Assembly (NCBI RefSeq): GCF_002099195.1
Contig: NZ_NBYX01000007.1
Location: 248,001-312,000 of the forward strand
Reading direction: 5' to 3'
From: Burkholderia puraquae
GTDB lineage: Bacteria > Pseudomonadota > Gammaproteobacteria > Burkholderiales > Burkholderiaceae
DNA: 64,000 nucleotides
Of this stretch, positions 53,036 through 62,903 are shown piece by piece. Made by a program: the position numbers and the translations under genes. The notes beneath the pieces are model-generated. The model did not search any database. It was given only the letters and a program-made list of their open reading frames with translations, and was not told the origin of the DNA. Position 1 is the stretch's first letter, and every line of letters begins with the position of its first letter.

Positions 53036-55376
53036 CCGCCGCGCGGCATGGGCAGCCGGATGTCGCGCGGTGCTGCTGCTTCTGCTCGCGATGGCCGTCA
53101 CCGGTGCGACCGCGCGCGCCGCGTCGACGCCGGACCCCGCGCAACTGGGCGCCGTGTCGGTATTCGAGGATGCGAGCACGACGATGTCCGCCGACCAGGT
53201 CGCCGCACGGCTCGCCGATCCGCTGCATGGCACGCCGTTGGCAAGCACGTCGTCGTTCAACGTCGAGTTCTCGCGATCGGCGTGGTGGGTCCGCGCAACG
53301 CTGACCAACCGCGCCAGCGCCGCGCGCCCGCTGGTGCTGGCGATTCGCGACGCGCGGGTCGACCAGGCGGACTTCTTTGTCGAGCAGAACGGCCGGTGGA
53401 CACTCGACAGCCGCTTCCCGGCCGCCGGCACCGGCGGTGATGCCGTCGCACCGCCATCGCGCTACCCGACACTCGACGTCACGCTGCGCGCCGGCGAAAG
53501 CCTCCCCGTGCTGATCCGCGTCACGTCGCGCAAGGAACTGCGGCTCGCGCCCGCCGCGTTCACGCGTGCGGCCTGGGATGCGCTGGAACGGCGCGCAACG
53601 ATGTGGGACTTCGGCTTCTTCGGCGGGCTGCTCGCGCTCGTGTGGTGCGCGCTGCTGATCGGGTTCTTTTCTCGCAGCGGCATGTTCCATGTGCTCGCCA
53701 CGATCGCGCTGGGCACGGCGCTGTTCGAAGCGGCTTACCGAGGCTACACAGCGATGGCGTTGCCGCTTGCGCTGCGTGAGTGGTCGGCGCGCGGCGAAGT
53801 GATCTTCGCGTACCTGGCGGTCGGCTGCTTCATCGCCTTCATCCTGATGGTCGCGCGGCGTGAGCAGGCGAAGCTGCCGATGCGCGCGATCTACATGGCA
53901 TTCCTCGCGCTCGAAGGCGTCGGCATGGTCGGCGCCGCATGCGGCGACCTGCTGACGTTCACGTGGTTCTGCCTGCGGCTGAACGCGGCGCTCGGGATCG
54001 TCAACATCAGCCTCGCGCTGATGCTCGCGATCCGCCGGACGCCGACCGGCCGCGTGATGCTGATTGCCGTCGCGCTCGCCTCCTTCAACATGCTGATCCG
54101 CGTACTCGACGGCATGAACGCGCTGCCCCCGGCACTCGGGTGGCTGAAATCCGACATCTACCCGAACCCCGTCATTGCGATCATCGGTCTCGCCACGCAC
54201 CTGCTGGTGCTGGCCGCGTGGATCCACCACGTGGGCCGGCAGCGTACCGAAGCGAGGAAGCGGCTCGAACACTGGCAGATCACCGAACAGGATCGCCTGC
54301 GCGACGAAGTCGCACGACGCACGCTCGCGCTCAACGACGCGCTGCAACAGGTGACGACCCACATGCAGCAGAAGATCGAGACGCTCGGCTACGTCAGTCA
54401 CGACCTGCGCGCGCCGCTGTCTACGATCAACGGTTACGCGAAGCTGCTGCTGCAAGGCGCGACGCGCGGCCAGGCGCGGCTGATCCGGTCGATCGATCGC
54501 AGCATCCGCTACCAGCTCACGCTGATCGACGAACTGCTCGCGTTCACGAAGGCCGAGCTGCAGCCGCTCGGCGTGTCGCCGGACGCGACCGACCTGCCCG
54601 GCCTGCTCGACGACATCGGGCACTATGCGCTTGCGCTGTGCGCGCAGCAGGACAACCGGTTCGTGTACCGGCCGGCCACGCCGCTGCCGCGCACGGTGTC
54701 GCTCGACGGCATGCGGCTGCAGCAGGTGCTGCTCAACCTGTTGTCCAACGCATCGAAGTTCACGCGCGACGGCACGGTCACGCTGTCGATTCATGCAGCG
54801 CGCGAAGGCGACACCTGGCGCCTGCTGTTCGAAGTGGCCGATACGGGCATCGGGATCGACATCAGCGGAAACCGCGATATCTTCCGCGCGTACCAGCAGG
54901 TGCAGGCCGTGAACGGCGGCACCGGGCTCGGCCTGTTCATCGCGCAGCGCATCGTCGGCGCGATGGATGGCGAGCTGGCCGTCGCCAGCCAGCCGGGCGT
55001 CGGCACCGCGTTCTCGTTCGCGATCGTCGCGCCGGCCGTCGGGCACGCGCTCGTGCCGGCGTCGGAGCTCGTCCGGCGGTTTCATCCGGACGGCGATGCC
55101 GAGCCGGACATCCCCGCGCCCGCGATGCAGTGCCCGCCCGACGATGCGCTCGACGCACTGATCCGGCTGGCCGACAACGGGCAGCTCACCGATATCGAGG
55201 AATGGCTCCGCCCGTATGCGGACGAGCCGGATTACGCGGCCTTCGTGCGGGACGTGCGCGAGCACCTCGAAGCGCTGGATCTGGACGCGATCGGGAAACT
55301 GGCCGGCTCGCTGAAGCACACGCGCAGCGCCGATACGTCGTTCGACGCCGAGGCCGACGCGGCCGGGCCGGCCTGA
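53028..55376 (+). CDS. 7TM (7TMR-DISM type) sensor histidine kinase
   Basis: A 782-residue kinase starting at ATG 53028 inside the regulator's last codons. It has a signal sequence to about residue 30, a periplasmic 7TMR-DISM extracellular beta domain (50-185), seven transmembrane helices (about 190-410), and a coiled region, then HisKA with VSHDLRAPLSTINGYAK (His near 457), the N-box LLNLLSNASKF near 568, DTGIGID and GTGLGLFIAQRIVGAM. All catalytic motifs are intact. The last 100 residues have no known domain. The signal may be a carbohydrate or small ligand. Partner of the regulator at 52157. Confidence 0.93.
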   Translation: MRSRRAAWAAGCRAVLLLLLAMAVTGATARAASTPDPAQLGAVSVFEDASTTMSADQVAARLADPLHGTPLASTSSFNVEFSRSAWWVRATLTNRASAARPLVLAIRDARVDQADFFVEQNGRWTLDSRFPAAGTGGDAVAPPSRYPTLDVTLRAGESLPVLIRVTSRKELRLAPAAFTRAAWDALERRATMWDFGFFGGLLALVWCALLIGFFSRSGMFHVLATIALGTALFEAAYRGYTAMALPLALREWSARGEVIFAYLAVGCFIAFILMVARREQAKLPMRAIYMAFLALEGVGMVGAACGDLLTFTWFCLRLNAALGIVNISLALMLAIRRTPTGRVMLIAVALASFNMLIRVLDGMNALPPALGWLKSDIYPNPVIAIIGLATHLLVLAAWIHHVGRQRTEARKRLEHWQITEQDRLRDEVARRTLALNDALQQVTTHMQQKIETLGYVSHDLRAPLSTINGYAKLLLQGATRGQARLIRSIDRSIRYQLTLIDELLAFTKAELQPLGVSPDATDLPGLLDDIGHYALALCAQQDNRFVYRPATPLPRTVSLDGMRLQQVLLNLLSNASKFTRDGTVTLSIHAAREGDTWRLLFEVADTGIGIDISGNRDIFRAYQQVQAVNGGTGLGLFIAQRIVGAMDGELAVASQPGVGTAFSFAIVAPAVGHALVPASELVRRFHPDGDAEPDIPAPAMQCPPDDALDALIRLADNGQLTDIEEWLRPYADEPDYAAFVRDVREHLEALDLDAIGKLAGSLKHTRSADTSFDAEADAAGPA

Positions 55377-55512
55377 CAGCACGGCCCCGCCGCATCGCTC
55401 AGGCTCCGGTCGGGCACCGGCCGGCCGCCGGGTTCGACAGCCCGCGCATCGGCATCGCCCACCGTCACGTCACGACGCGTCGTGCCGTGCGCCCTGCCGG
55501 ACGCTGCGTGCG

Positions 55513-56601
55513 CTACAGCCGCTGCATCGTCGAAACCAGCTCGGCACCCTCGTCGGGCGTCCCAGGCCGCGCCTGCACCGGGCCGCGTTTCGGCCGCGGC
55601 GCACCCAGCCCCGTGCCGCCCGTGCGCCGCCGCGCCGCGTGCCGCTCGATGACCCGCTGCAGCACGCAGAACACGCACAGCAGCGCGCCGATCACGATCC
55701 GCGTCCACCACGAACTCAGCGTGCCGTCGAACGTGATCAGCACCTGGATCGTGCCGAGGATGCCGACGCCGAACACCGAGCCGACCACGTAGCCGACGCC
55801 GCCCGTGAGCAGCGTGCCGCCGATCACGGTCGCGGCGATCGCGTCGAGCTCCATCCCCTGCGCCTGCAGCCCGTAACCCGACAGCACGTACAGCGTAAAC
55901 ACCACGCCGCCGAGCGCCGAACAGAAGCCGCTCAGCGCGTACACGCCGATCTTCGTGCGTGCGACCGGCAGCCCCATCAGCAGCGCCGAACGCTCGTTGC
56001 CGCCGATCGCGTACACGTTGCGGCCGAAGCGCGTGAAATGCGCGACGTAGATCGCGACGGCCAGCGTCGCGAGCGCGATCAACGCGCCCGCGCTCAGCGT
56101 GCCGCCGCCCACCGGCACGCTGATGCCCGCGATCGCATGAAACACCGGCTCGTTGATCGTGATCGACTGCGTCGTGATCAGGAAGCACGCGCCGCGCGCG
56201 AGGAACATCCCGGCCAGCGTGACGATGAACGGCTGCAGCCGGAAGTAATGGATCAACGCGCCCATCGCCGCGCCGTACAGCGCGCCGAACGCGAGCACCA
56301 GCGGCACGATCACCCACACGGGCCAGTGCAGCCGCTCGGCGCCGACCGCGCAGAGGATCGTCGTCAGCGCGACGACCGAGCCGACCGACAGGTCGATTCC
56401 GCCCGACACGATCACGAACGTCATCCCGATCGCGACGATCAGCAGGAATGCGTTGTCGACGAGCAGCCCGGTCAGCACCTGCATCGAGAAGAAGCCCGTG
56501 TACGTCACGGACCCGAAGCCGAACAGCGCGGCGAACAGCACGATCGTCACGACGATCGGCAGCGTGCGCGGGTCGGCGAGCCGGCCAAGGAATCGGTTCA
56601 T
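55513..56601 (-). CDS. yjfF: sugar ABC transporter permease (YjfF-like)
   Basis: A 362-residue inner-membrane permease of the ribose/galactofuranose type, starting at ATG 56601 (overlapping the YtfT stop). Eight to ten helices; the family motif GGIDLSVGSVVALTTILCA is early, and the EAA-like loop GGNERSALLMGLPVARTKI and ATVIGGTLLTGGVGYVVGSVFG are typical. The last 50 residues are a basic tail. It works with YtfT as the second permease of the heterodimer. It is convergent with the sensor kinase gene. Confidence 0.92.
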   Translation of the reverse strand: MNRFLGRLADPRTLPIVVTIVLFAALFGFGSVTYTGFFSMQVLTGLLVDNAFLLIVAIGMTFVIVSGGIDLSVGSVVALTTILCAVGAERLHWPVWVIVPLVLAFGALYGAAMGALIHYFRLQPFIVTLAGMFLARGACFLITTQSITINEPVFHAIAGISVPVGGGTLSAGALIALATLAVAIYVAHFTRFGRNVYAIGGNERSALLMGLPVARTKIGVYALSGFCSALGGVVFTLYVLSGYGLQAQGMELDAIAATVIGGTLLTGGVGYVVGSVFGVGILGTIQVLITFDGTLSSWWTRIVIGALLCVFCVLQRVIERHAARRRTGGTGLGAPRPKRGPVQARPGTPDEGAELVSTMQRL

Positions 56602-57638
56602 CGCGGCGTCGCTCCGGAAGTGGCGCGCGAACGCGCGGAAGACAGCAGCCGCGACGCGTGCCGGACGACCAGCGCGCGCGCCGCGTCCGACTGGATCAGC
56701 GTCACGACGATCACGACGACCGCCTTGACGACGAGCGTCGCCTCCGGCGGCACGCCGATCGAATAGGTCGTGTAGGTGAGCGTCTGGATGATCAGCGCAC
56801 CGAGCACCGAGCCGGCGAGGCTGAAGCGGCCGCCGAGCAGCGATGTGCCGCCAAGCGTCACCGCGAGGATCGCGTCGAGTTCGAGCAGCAGCCCCGCATT
56901 GTTGCCGTCGGCGCTGCGCACGTTCGAGCTCGCGAGGATGCCGGCAAGCGCCGACATCGCGCCCGAGCACAGATACACGCCGAACACGACCGCGCCCGAG
57001 CGCAACCCGACGAGCCGCGTCGCGACCGGGTTCACGCCGATCGCGCGGATGAACAGCCCGAGCGCCGTGCGGTTCACCAGCAGCGCGGTCGCGGCGATCG
57101 TCGCGACCGCGATCCACACCGCGCACGGCACGGCCGCGAGATAGCCGCCGCCGAGCACGAGGTAGCCGGGTGCGCCGATCGGGATGATCTGGCCGCCCGT
57201 CAGCAGTTGCGCGATGCCGCGGCCGGCCACCATCAGGATCAGCGTCGCGATGATCGGCTGCATCCCGACGAACGCGACGAGCAGCCCGTTCCACGCGCCC
57301 GCGAGCAGCCCGACGCCGAGTGCGACGGCCAGCGCCGTGCCGATTCGCGACGGGTCCGCATCGAGCACGATCGCAGCAGCCGCGCCGGCGATCGCGACGA
57401 TCGCGCCGACCGAGATGTCGATCCCGCGCGTCGCGATCACGAGCGTCATCCCGAGCGACACGATCACGAGCGGCGCCGCGCGGTTCAGGATGTCGACCGG
57501 CGCGCCGAACAGGTGGCCGTCGAGCAGCGTGATCGACAGGAAGCCCGGGCGATGCGCGACGTCGAGCGCGAACAGCAGCGCGAGCGTCAGCACCGGCCAA
57601 GCGAGCGGGTGACGAAACAGCGTACGCAACTGCATCAT
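56598..57638 (-). CDS. ytfT: sugar ABC transporter permease (YtfT-like)
   Basis: A 346-residue permease of the same fold as YjfF. It begins with MMQLRTLFRHPLAWPVLTLA at ATG 57638, whose ATGA overlaps the ATPase stop. The TRGIDISVGAIVAIAGAAAA loop and GVNPVATRLVGLRSGAVVF and LAVTLGGTSLLGGRFSLAGSV segments mark the family. Co-translation with the ATPase and YjfF keeps subunits in proportion. Substrate by homology to the E. coli Ytf system is a galactofuranose-type sugar; other furanoses are possible. Confidence 0.92.
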   Translation of the reverse strand: MMQLRTLFRHPLAWPVLTLALLFALDVAHRPGFLSITLLDGHLFGAPVDILNRAAPLVIVSLGMTLVIATRGIDISVGAIVAIAGAAAAIVLDADPSRIGTALAVALGVGLLAGAWNGLLVAFVGMQPIIATLILMVAGRGIAQLLTGGQIIPIGAPGYLVLGGGYLAAVPCAVWIAVATIAATALLVNRTALGLFIRAIGVNPVATRLVGLRSGAVVFGVYLCSGAMSALAGILASSNVRSADGNNAGLLLELDAILAVTLGGTSLLGGRFSLAGSVLGALIIQTLTYTTYSIGVPPEATLVVKAVVVIVVTLIQSDAARALVVRHASRLLSSARSRATSGATPR

Positions 57639-59149
57639 GACTGGCCTCCCGCGATCAACCGGTACACCTGCTCCTCGGACGCGTCCGCGCCGGTGAGTTC
57701 GGCGACCTTGCGCCGGTCGCGCAGCACCGCGATCCGGTGGCTCACGCGCACGACCTCGCCGATCTCCGACGAGATGAACAGGATCGCGAGCCCCTGCGCG
57801 CACAGCGCGAGCACACGCTCCATGATGTCGAACTTCGCGGCGACGTCGATCCCGCGCGTCGGCTCGTCGAGAATCAGCAGCTTCGGTTCCGTCGCGAGCC
57901 AGCGCGCGAGCAGCACCTTCTGCTGGTTGCCGCCCGACAGCAGGCCGATCGGCTGCTCCGCGTCGCGCGCCTTGATGCCGAGCCGCGCGATGTAGTTGTC
58001 GGCGATCTCGCGCTGGCGCGCACGCCCGATCAGCCGCCACCAGCCGCGCCGCGCCTGCAGCGCGAGAATGATGTTCTCGCGGATCGACAGTGCAGCGACG
58101 ATGCCCTCCTTCTTGCGGTCTTCCGGGCAGTACGCGATCCCTTGCCGCACCGCGTCGTGCGGCGATGCGAGCCGCGTGCGCGTGCCATCGATCTCGATCG
58201 CACCGGTATCCGCACGCTCCGCGGCGAACGCGAGCTGCGCGGTCTCGGTGCGGCCCGAACCGAGCAGCCCGGCCAGCCCGACGATCTCGCCCGGCCGCAC
58301 GTCGAGATCGAGCGCATTCATCATCCCGCGCCGGCCGACCTGCTGCATCGACAGGAACGGTTCGGCCTCGCCGGCGGTGCGCTCGACGGCCGCGGCGCCC
58401 GCCTGCAGCGTGTCGGACATCCGCTCGCGGCCGGTCATTTTCGCGACGAGCGCATCGACCGGCAGGTCGCGCGCCAGGTACTCGCCTTCGCGCTCGCCGT
58501 TGCGCATCACGGTGATCCGGTCGGACACCGCGTAGGTCTGCTCGAGAAAGTGCGTGACGAAGAGGATCGCGATGCCCGACGCCTTCAGCCGGCGCAGCAC
58601 GTCGAAGAGGCGCGCGACCTCGCCGTCGTCGAGGCTCGATGTCGGCTCGTCGAGAATCAATACGCGCGCATCGACCGACACGGCGCGTGCGATCGCGACC
58701 ATCTGCTGCACCGCGATCGGATACGCGTCGAGCGAGCGCGTGACGTCGAGCGACAGGTCGAGTTCGGCGAGCGCCGCCCGCGAACGCGCATGGATCGCCT
58801 TCCAGTCGATCGCGCCGCGCCGCATCGGCTGCCGGCCCGCGAAGATGTTCTCCGCCACCGACAGGTTCGCGCACAGGTTCACTTCCTGGTAGAGCGTCTG
58901 GATGCCGGCCGCCTCGGCCTCGCGCGGCGCAGCGAAGCGCACCGGCCGGCCGCCGACGCGGATCTCGCCCGCGTCGTGCGCATGCACGCCGGTGAGCACG
59001 TTGATCAGCGTCGACTTGCCCGCGCCGTTCTGGCCCATCAACGCGTGGATCTCACCCGGAAACAGCCGGAAGTCCACACGCTGCAGCGCGCTGACGCCCG
59101 GAAACGACTTGTCGATGCCGATCATCTCGACCACCGGCACACTCTCCAT
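57635..59149 (-). CDS. ytfR: sugar ABC transporter ATP-binding protein (YtfR-like)
   Basis: A 504-residue double-nucleotide-binding-domain ATPase starting at ATG 59149 after CGGAGG. NBD1 has GQNGAGKST (39-47), the usual QQMVAIARA signature and LILDEPTSSLD. NBD2 has a degenerate Walker A, LAGLLGSGRTE, as expected for carbohydrate-type (CUT2) ATPases, then LSGGNQQKVLLARWL and LLILDEPTRGIDV. Between the domains is the AYCPEDRKKEGI linker. It energises sugar import; one full-length chain serves two permeases. Confidence 0.93.
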   Translation of the reverse strand: MESVPVVEMIGIDKSFPGVSALQRVDFRLFPGEIHALMGQNGAGKSTLINVLTGVHAHDAGEIRVGGRPVRFAAPREAEAAGIQTLYQEVNLCANLSVAENIFAGRQPMRRGAIDWKAIHARSRAALAELDLSLDVTRSLDAYPIAVQQMVAIARAVSVDARVLILDEPTSSLDDGEVARLFDVLRRLKASGIAILFVTHFLEQTYAVSDRITVMRNGEREGEYLARDLPVDALVAKMTGRERMSDTLQAGAAAVERTAGEAEPFLSMQQVGRRGMMNALDLDVRPGEIVGLAGLLGSGRTETAQLAFAAERADTGAIEIDGTRTRLASPHDAVRQGIAYCPEDRKKEGIVAALSIRENIILALQARRGWWRLIGRARQREIADNYIARLGIKARDAEQPIGLLSGGNQQKVLLARWLATEPKLLILDEPTRGIDVAAKFDIMERVLALCAQGLAILFISSEIGEVVRVSHRIAVLRDRRKVAELTGADASEEQVYRLIAGGQS

Positions 59150-59210
59150 GCATCCTCCGTCGAAGCGTCGCCGGACGGCGGCCGACAGGCCGCCGTCCGT
59201 GCGCACAAGG

Positions 59211-60173
59211 TCAATACTTGCGGGTCGGCAGCACCTGTGCCGCAACGTTCATCGGGAACACGGTCTCGTTGGTCACGATGCGCTTGGGCAGTTGCTTGCC
59301 GGCGACGACGTCCTTCACCGCGCTCATCAGTTGCGGGCCGAGCAGCGGGCTGCATTCGACGTCGACGTTGATCTTGCCGGCGACCATCGCCTGGAAGCCG
59401 CCCTTCGTCGCGTCGAACGACACGACGCTCACGTCCTTGCCGGGCTTGATCCCGGCTTCTTCCATCGCCTGGATCGCGCCGAGCGCCATGTCGTCGTTGT
59501 GTGCGTAGACGACGTTGATCTGCTTGCCGTAGGTTTTCGCGAACGCTTCCATCACCTGCTTGCCGCCGGCGAGCGTGAAGTCGCCGCTTTGCGACGCGAT
59601 CACCTTGAACTTCGGATTGTTCTTGATCACTTCGAGCAGGCCCGCGCGGCGATCGTTGGCCGGTGCCGAGCCGACCGTGCCCTGCAGCTCGACGATGTTG
59701 ATCGGGCCTGCGTCGCTCTTGTAATGCTCTTCCATCCAGTGGCCGGCGCGCCGCCCCTCCTCGAGGAAGTCCGAACCGATCATCGTCACGTACAGCGACG
59801 GATCCTTCACGTCGACCCCGCGGTCGGTCAGGATCACCGGGATGTGCGCAGCCTTCGCTTCGGTCAGCACGGGCTCCCAGCCCGATTCGACGACCGGCGA
59901 GAACGCGATCACGTCGACCTTCTGTGCGATGAACGAGCGGATCGCGCGAATCTGGTTCTCCTGCTTCTGCTGTGCGTCGGAGAACTTCAGGTTGATGCCG
60001 GCGTCCTTCGCCGCGCCCTTCACCGACACGGTGTTCGCGGTGCGCCATGCGCTTTCCGCGCCGACCTGCGAGAACCCGAGCGTGATCGGCTTCTGCTGCG
60101 CGTGCGCGCCGGTGGCCAGCACCGCCGTCGCCGCGAGGATCGCGGTGGCCGCCAGCTTCCTGATGAATGTCAT
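59211..60173 (-). CDS. ytfQ: sugar ABC transporter substrate-binding protein (YtfQ-like)
   Basis: A 320-residue periplasmic-binding protein with a 25-residue signal peptide ending AHAQ and GGAGAC before ATG 60173. Residues ITLGFSQVGAESAWRTANTVSVKGAAKDAG open the family, and VIAFSPVVESGWEPVLTEAK, ILTDRGVDV and DMALGAIQAMEEAGIKPGKDV match the galactofuranose-binding YtfQ pattern. It delivers the sugar to the permeases. First gene of the four-gene operon ytfQ-R-T-yjfF. Confidence 0.94.
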   Translation of the reverse strand: MTFIRKLAATAILAATAVLATGAHAQQKPITLGFSQVGAESAWRTANTVSVKGAAKDAGINLKFSDAQQKQENQIRAIRSFIAQKVDVIAFSPVVESGWEPVLTEAKAAHIPVILTDRGVDVKDPSLYVTMIGSDFLEEGRRAGHWMEEHYKSDAGPINIVELQGTVGSAPANDRRAGLLEVIKNNPKFKVIASQSGDFTLAGGKQVMEAFAKTYGKQINVVYAHNDDMALGAIQAMEEAGIKPGKDVSVVSFDATKGGFQAMVAGKINVDVECSPLLGPQLMSAVKDVVAGKQLPKRIVTNETVFPMNVAAQVLPTRKY

Positions 60174-60823
60174 GGTTCGTCTCCGATGATGTCGTTGTCT
60201 GCCGCGGTGCTGTTCTGTTTCTGCGTGGCGCCCGCGCGGGTCGGGGCTGTGCCGGCCGGTGCGTCGAGCCGGCCCGGTCTGCATGCCCCGCATCAGTCTA
60301 GGAACAAGTCCGATAACCTTCCAATGAAATATTGGATTGCGGCGATATCGGATTCGGCATACGTATAAACACTTAAACGAACGACCCGGCCCGTTCTAGC
60401 CGGCCTTGGCCGCGTTTGCGCGACCTTTGCACGAGCCACGCGCACCACCGGCGCGTTGCCGCGCGGCATCTTAAAACGCTCGCTCCAGCCGACATCGACG
60501 ATCTCCGCGGTAGCTTCGATGTTCGTTGAACGCGGCACGGCATCGACACGATCCGCCCGATGCCGACACCGGGCCGCCGTCATCTTGCCCGGGCGAAGCC
60601 GTTGCGTTATTTCGTCCATGCAGCGGTAACACACGCCCGAACACCCGTCCGGCGCGCGCTTGCGCCGGGCATCCTCGCGCATGCGAGGAACGGCGCACAG
60701 TTCTTGCTGCACGACGCCGGAACGTACGCACAAACAGGAGAAAACCGTGCGCGCAGGATGTCCGCCCGGAACGCAGCCCGACGATACGCGGATCGGCACT
60801 GACGTCGATCGACGCGCCGCAGC
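60174..60823. other. 650-bp divergent promoter region
   Basis: No convincing gene on either strand between ytfQ and the topoisomerase. The first 200 bp next to ytfQ contain the operator-like palindrome at 60320. The rest is plain high-GC DNA with short shadow frames. Confidence 0.5.
60320..60336. promoter_or_regulatory. putative operator upstream of ytfQ
   Basis: Inverted repeat TCCAAT-GAAAT-ATTGGA in the only AT-rich patch of this region, 147 bp before the ytfQ start codon. A LacI- or similar-type regulator could bind there; no regulator gene is in the window. Confidence 0.4.
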
Positions 60824-61870
60824 ATGAAAAAACGCGCCACGTCGCAGCCGAATGCACCCATGCCCGCCGGGCCGCTGCGTCATGTCGACGACCGTCGCCC
60901 CGGCTATACGCGCCGGCGCATCCGCAACGGCTTCGCGTATTACGGGCCCGACGGTGTGCGGATTCGCGATGCCGGCGAAATCGCCCGTATCGACGCGCTC
61001 GCGATTCCACCCGCGTACACCGACGTGTGGATCTGCATGGACCCGCGCGGCCATCTGCAGGCAACAGGCCGCGACGCACGCGGCCGCAAGCAGTATCGTT
61101 ATCACCCGCTGTGGCGCGCGACGCGCGATGCGAACAAATACGCGCGGATGGCGGCGTTCGCGCGTGCGCTGCCGCGCATCCGCACGCGCGTCACGCGCGA
61201 TCTGGCATTGCCGGGCATGCCACGCGACAAGGTCGCCGCGACGATCGTCCGGTTGCTCGACACGACGCTCGCACGGATCGGCAACGCGGAATACGCGCGC
61301 GACAACGGCTCGTACGGGCTGACGACGCTGCACAAGCGACATTTGAAGATCCAGCCCGGCCAGGTGCGGCTGCGCTTCGCCGGTAAGAGCGGGATCGAAC
61401 ACGACGTGTCGGTTGACGACGCGCGGGTCGCGCGCATCGTACGGCGCTGCGCGGAGTTGCCCGGGCATGAGTTGTTCCAGTATGTGGACGACGACGGCGC
61501 CCGCCATCCGGTCGGCTCGTCCGACGTGAACGACTACCTGCGCGAAGCCGGCGGCGCCGATTTCACCGCGAAGGATTACCGGACCTGGGCCGGCAGCGTG
61601 CACGCGCTCGGGTTGTTGCGGCGCACCGAGCATCGCGGCGTCACGCACGCGCGCAAGCAGATCGTCGAAACCGTGCGCGCGGTGGCCGAGCTATTGCGCA
61701 ACACGCCGGCCGTGTGCCGGCGCTGCTACATCCATCCGGCCGTGCTCGACGCGTTCGAAGCGGGCACGCTCACCGCGCTCTCGGTCCAGCGGACGCCGCG
61801 CGGCTTGCGCGCGGATGAAGCGGCGTTCGTCGCGTTGCTCGTCTCTGCGAGCCGGCGCACGGCGAGATGA
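60824..61870 (+). CDS. bacterial DNA topoisomerase IB
   Basis: A 348-residue type IB topoisomerase. The N-terminal Topoisom_I-like domain is followed by the catalytic domain with R143 (IVRLLDTTLARIG), K188 (FAGKSG), R253 (DYRTWAGSVHA), N293 and Y302 (NTPAVCRRCYIHP). These correspond to the poxvirus/Deinococcus R-K-R-(H/N)-Y set, with Asn in the histidine position as in other bacterial members. It relaxes supercoils through a 3'-phosphotyrosine. Monocistronic; divergent from ytfQ. Confidence 0.93.
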   Translation: MKKRATSQPNAPMPAGPLRHVDDRRPGYTRRRIRNGFAYYGPDGVRIRDAGEIARIDALAIPPAYTDVWICMDPRGHLQATGRDARGRKQYRYHPLWRATRDANKYARMAAFARALPRIRTRVTRDLALPGMPRDKVAATIVRLLDTTLARIGNAEYARDNGSYGLTTLHKRHLKIQPGQVRLRFAGKSGIEHDVSVDDARVARIVRRCAELPGHELFQYVDDDGARHPVGSSDVNDYLREAGGADFTAKDYRTWAGSVHALGLLRRTEHRGVTHARKQIVETVRAVAELLRNTPAVCRRCYIHPAVLDAFEAGTLTALSVQRTPRGLRADEAAFVALLVSASRRTAR

Positions 61871-62146
61871 CCGCTCACATCGTGCCGACGCCCGTTTCGG
61901 TACGACCGGCACTCCCCGGAACCCGTGTCGTTTTCAATCGGGTGCCGAGCGCACGACCGATAACTGGTTGCGCCCGTTTCCTTAAACTCGTTGATACAAC
62001 AGGTTCGCACGGTGGCAGCGCGCTGCGCGCATCACGCCATCGGCATCGAGCCCCCCCGGCGACGTCCTCCTTCGCTGCTCCTCGGCCCGCACGACTCCGC
62101 TGCATTCCAGCCCGGCCAGCTACCAAGACAATTCCAAGAGAATTCA

Positions 62147-62845
62147 TTGAGCCCGTCGCAAGCGCACCCCGCGAGAGCCCAGTCTTCGCGCCAGTCCGTC
62201 AAGCTGGATGACATCACGATCGTCGACCCGGCCGTCCTCAAGCGCGCGGTCGGCGCAATGGCGTTCGGCAACGCGATGGAATGGTTCGACTTCGGCGTGT
62301 ACAGCTATATCGCCGTCACGCTCGGCAAGGTGTTCTTCCCGTCCAGCAGCCCGTCTGCGCAGTTGCTCGCAACCTTCGGCACGTTCGCGGCCGCATTTCT
62401 CGTGCGCCCGCTCGGCGGCATGGTGTTCGGCCCGCTCGGCGACCGCATCGGCCGCCAGCGCGTGCTTGCCGCCACGATGATCATGATGGCCGCCGGCACC
62501 TTCGCGATCGGCCTGATCCCGAGCTACGCGTCGATCGGCATCATGGCGCCCGTGCTGCTGCTCGTCGCCCGCCTCGTGCAGGGCTTCTCGACCGGCGGCG
62601 AATACGGCGGTGCGGCCACTTTCATCGCCGAATTCTCGACCGACAAGCGCCGCGGCTTCATGGGCAGCTTCCTCGAATTCGGCACGCTGATCGGCTATAC
62701 GCTCGGCGCGGCGACGGTCGCGCTGCTCACCGCGACGCTGTCGCAGGAAGCACTGCTGTCGTGGGGCTGGCGCGTGCCCGACCATCTAAATTCATCGGGG
62801 TTGAATGACGTTACAGAATTCGAGTTAGCGCAATGTTATCAATGA
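62147..62845 (+). pseudogene. ProP-like MFS transporter, broken after about 210 residues
   Basis: The frame starts at TTG 62147 (SPSQAHPARAQSS) and runs through VGAMAFGNAMEWFDFGVYSY, GGMVFGPLGDRIGRQRVLA and VQGFSTGGEYGGAATFIAEF to SWGWRVP. Intact members continue into F-L-x-A-x-P and a second set of helices. Here the reading departs at about 62780 into 21 unrelated codons and a stop at 62845. Composition becomes AT-rich at the break. The loss is a clean truncation by an inserted or joined segment. The 61871-62146 spacer has no gene. Confidence 0.85.
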
Positions 62846-62903
62846 CTTATACATCTTTAGCGGGCGTAAGTAACGTAATACAATTGACTGGCATTAGTCC
62901 AAT

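Noticed and set aside
60293..61648. 451-codon minus-strand frame over the topoisomerase
   Set aside because: Shadow of the clear topoisomerase IB gene.
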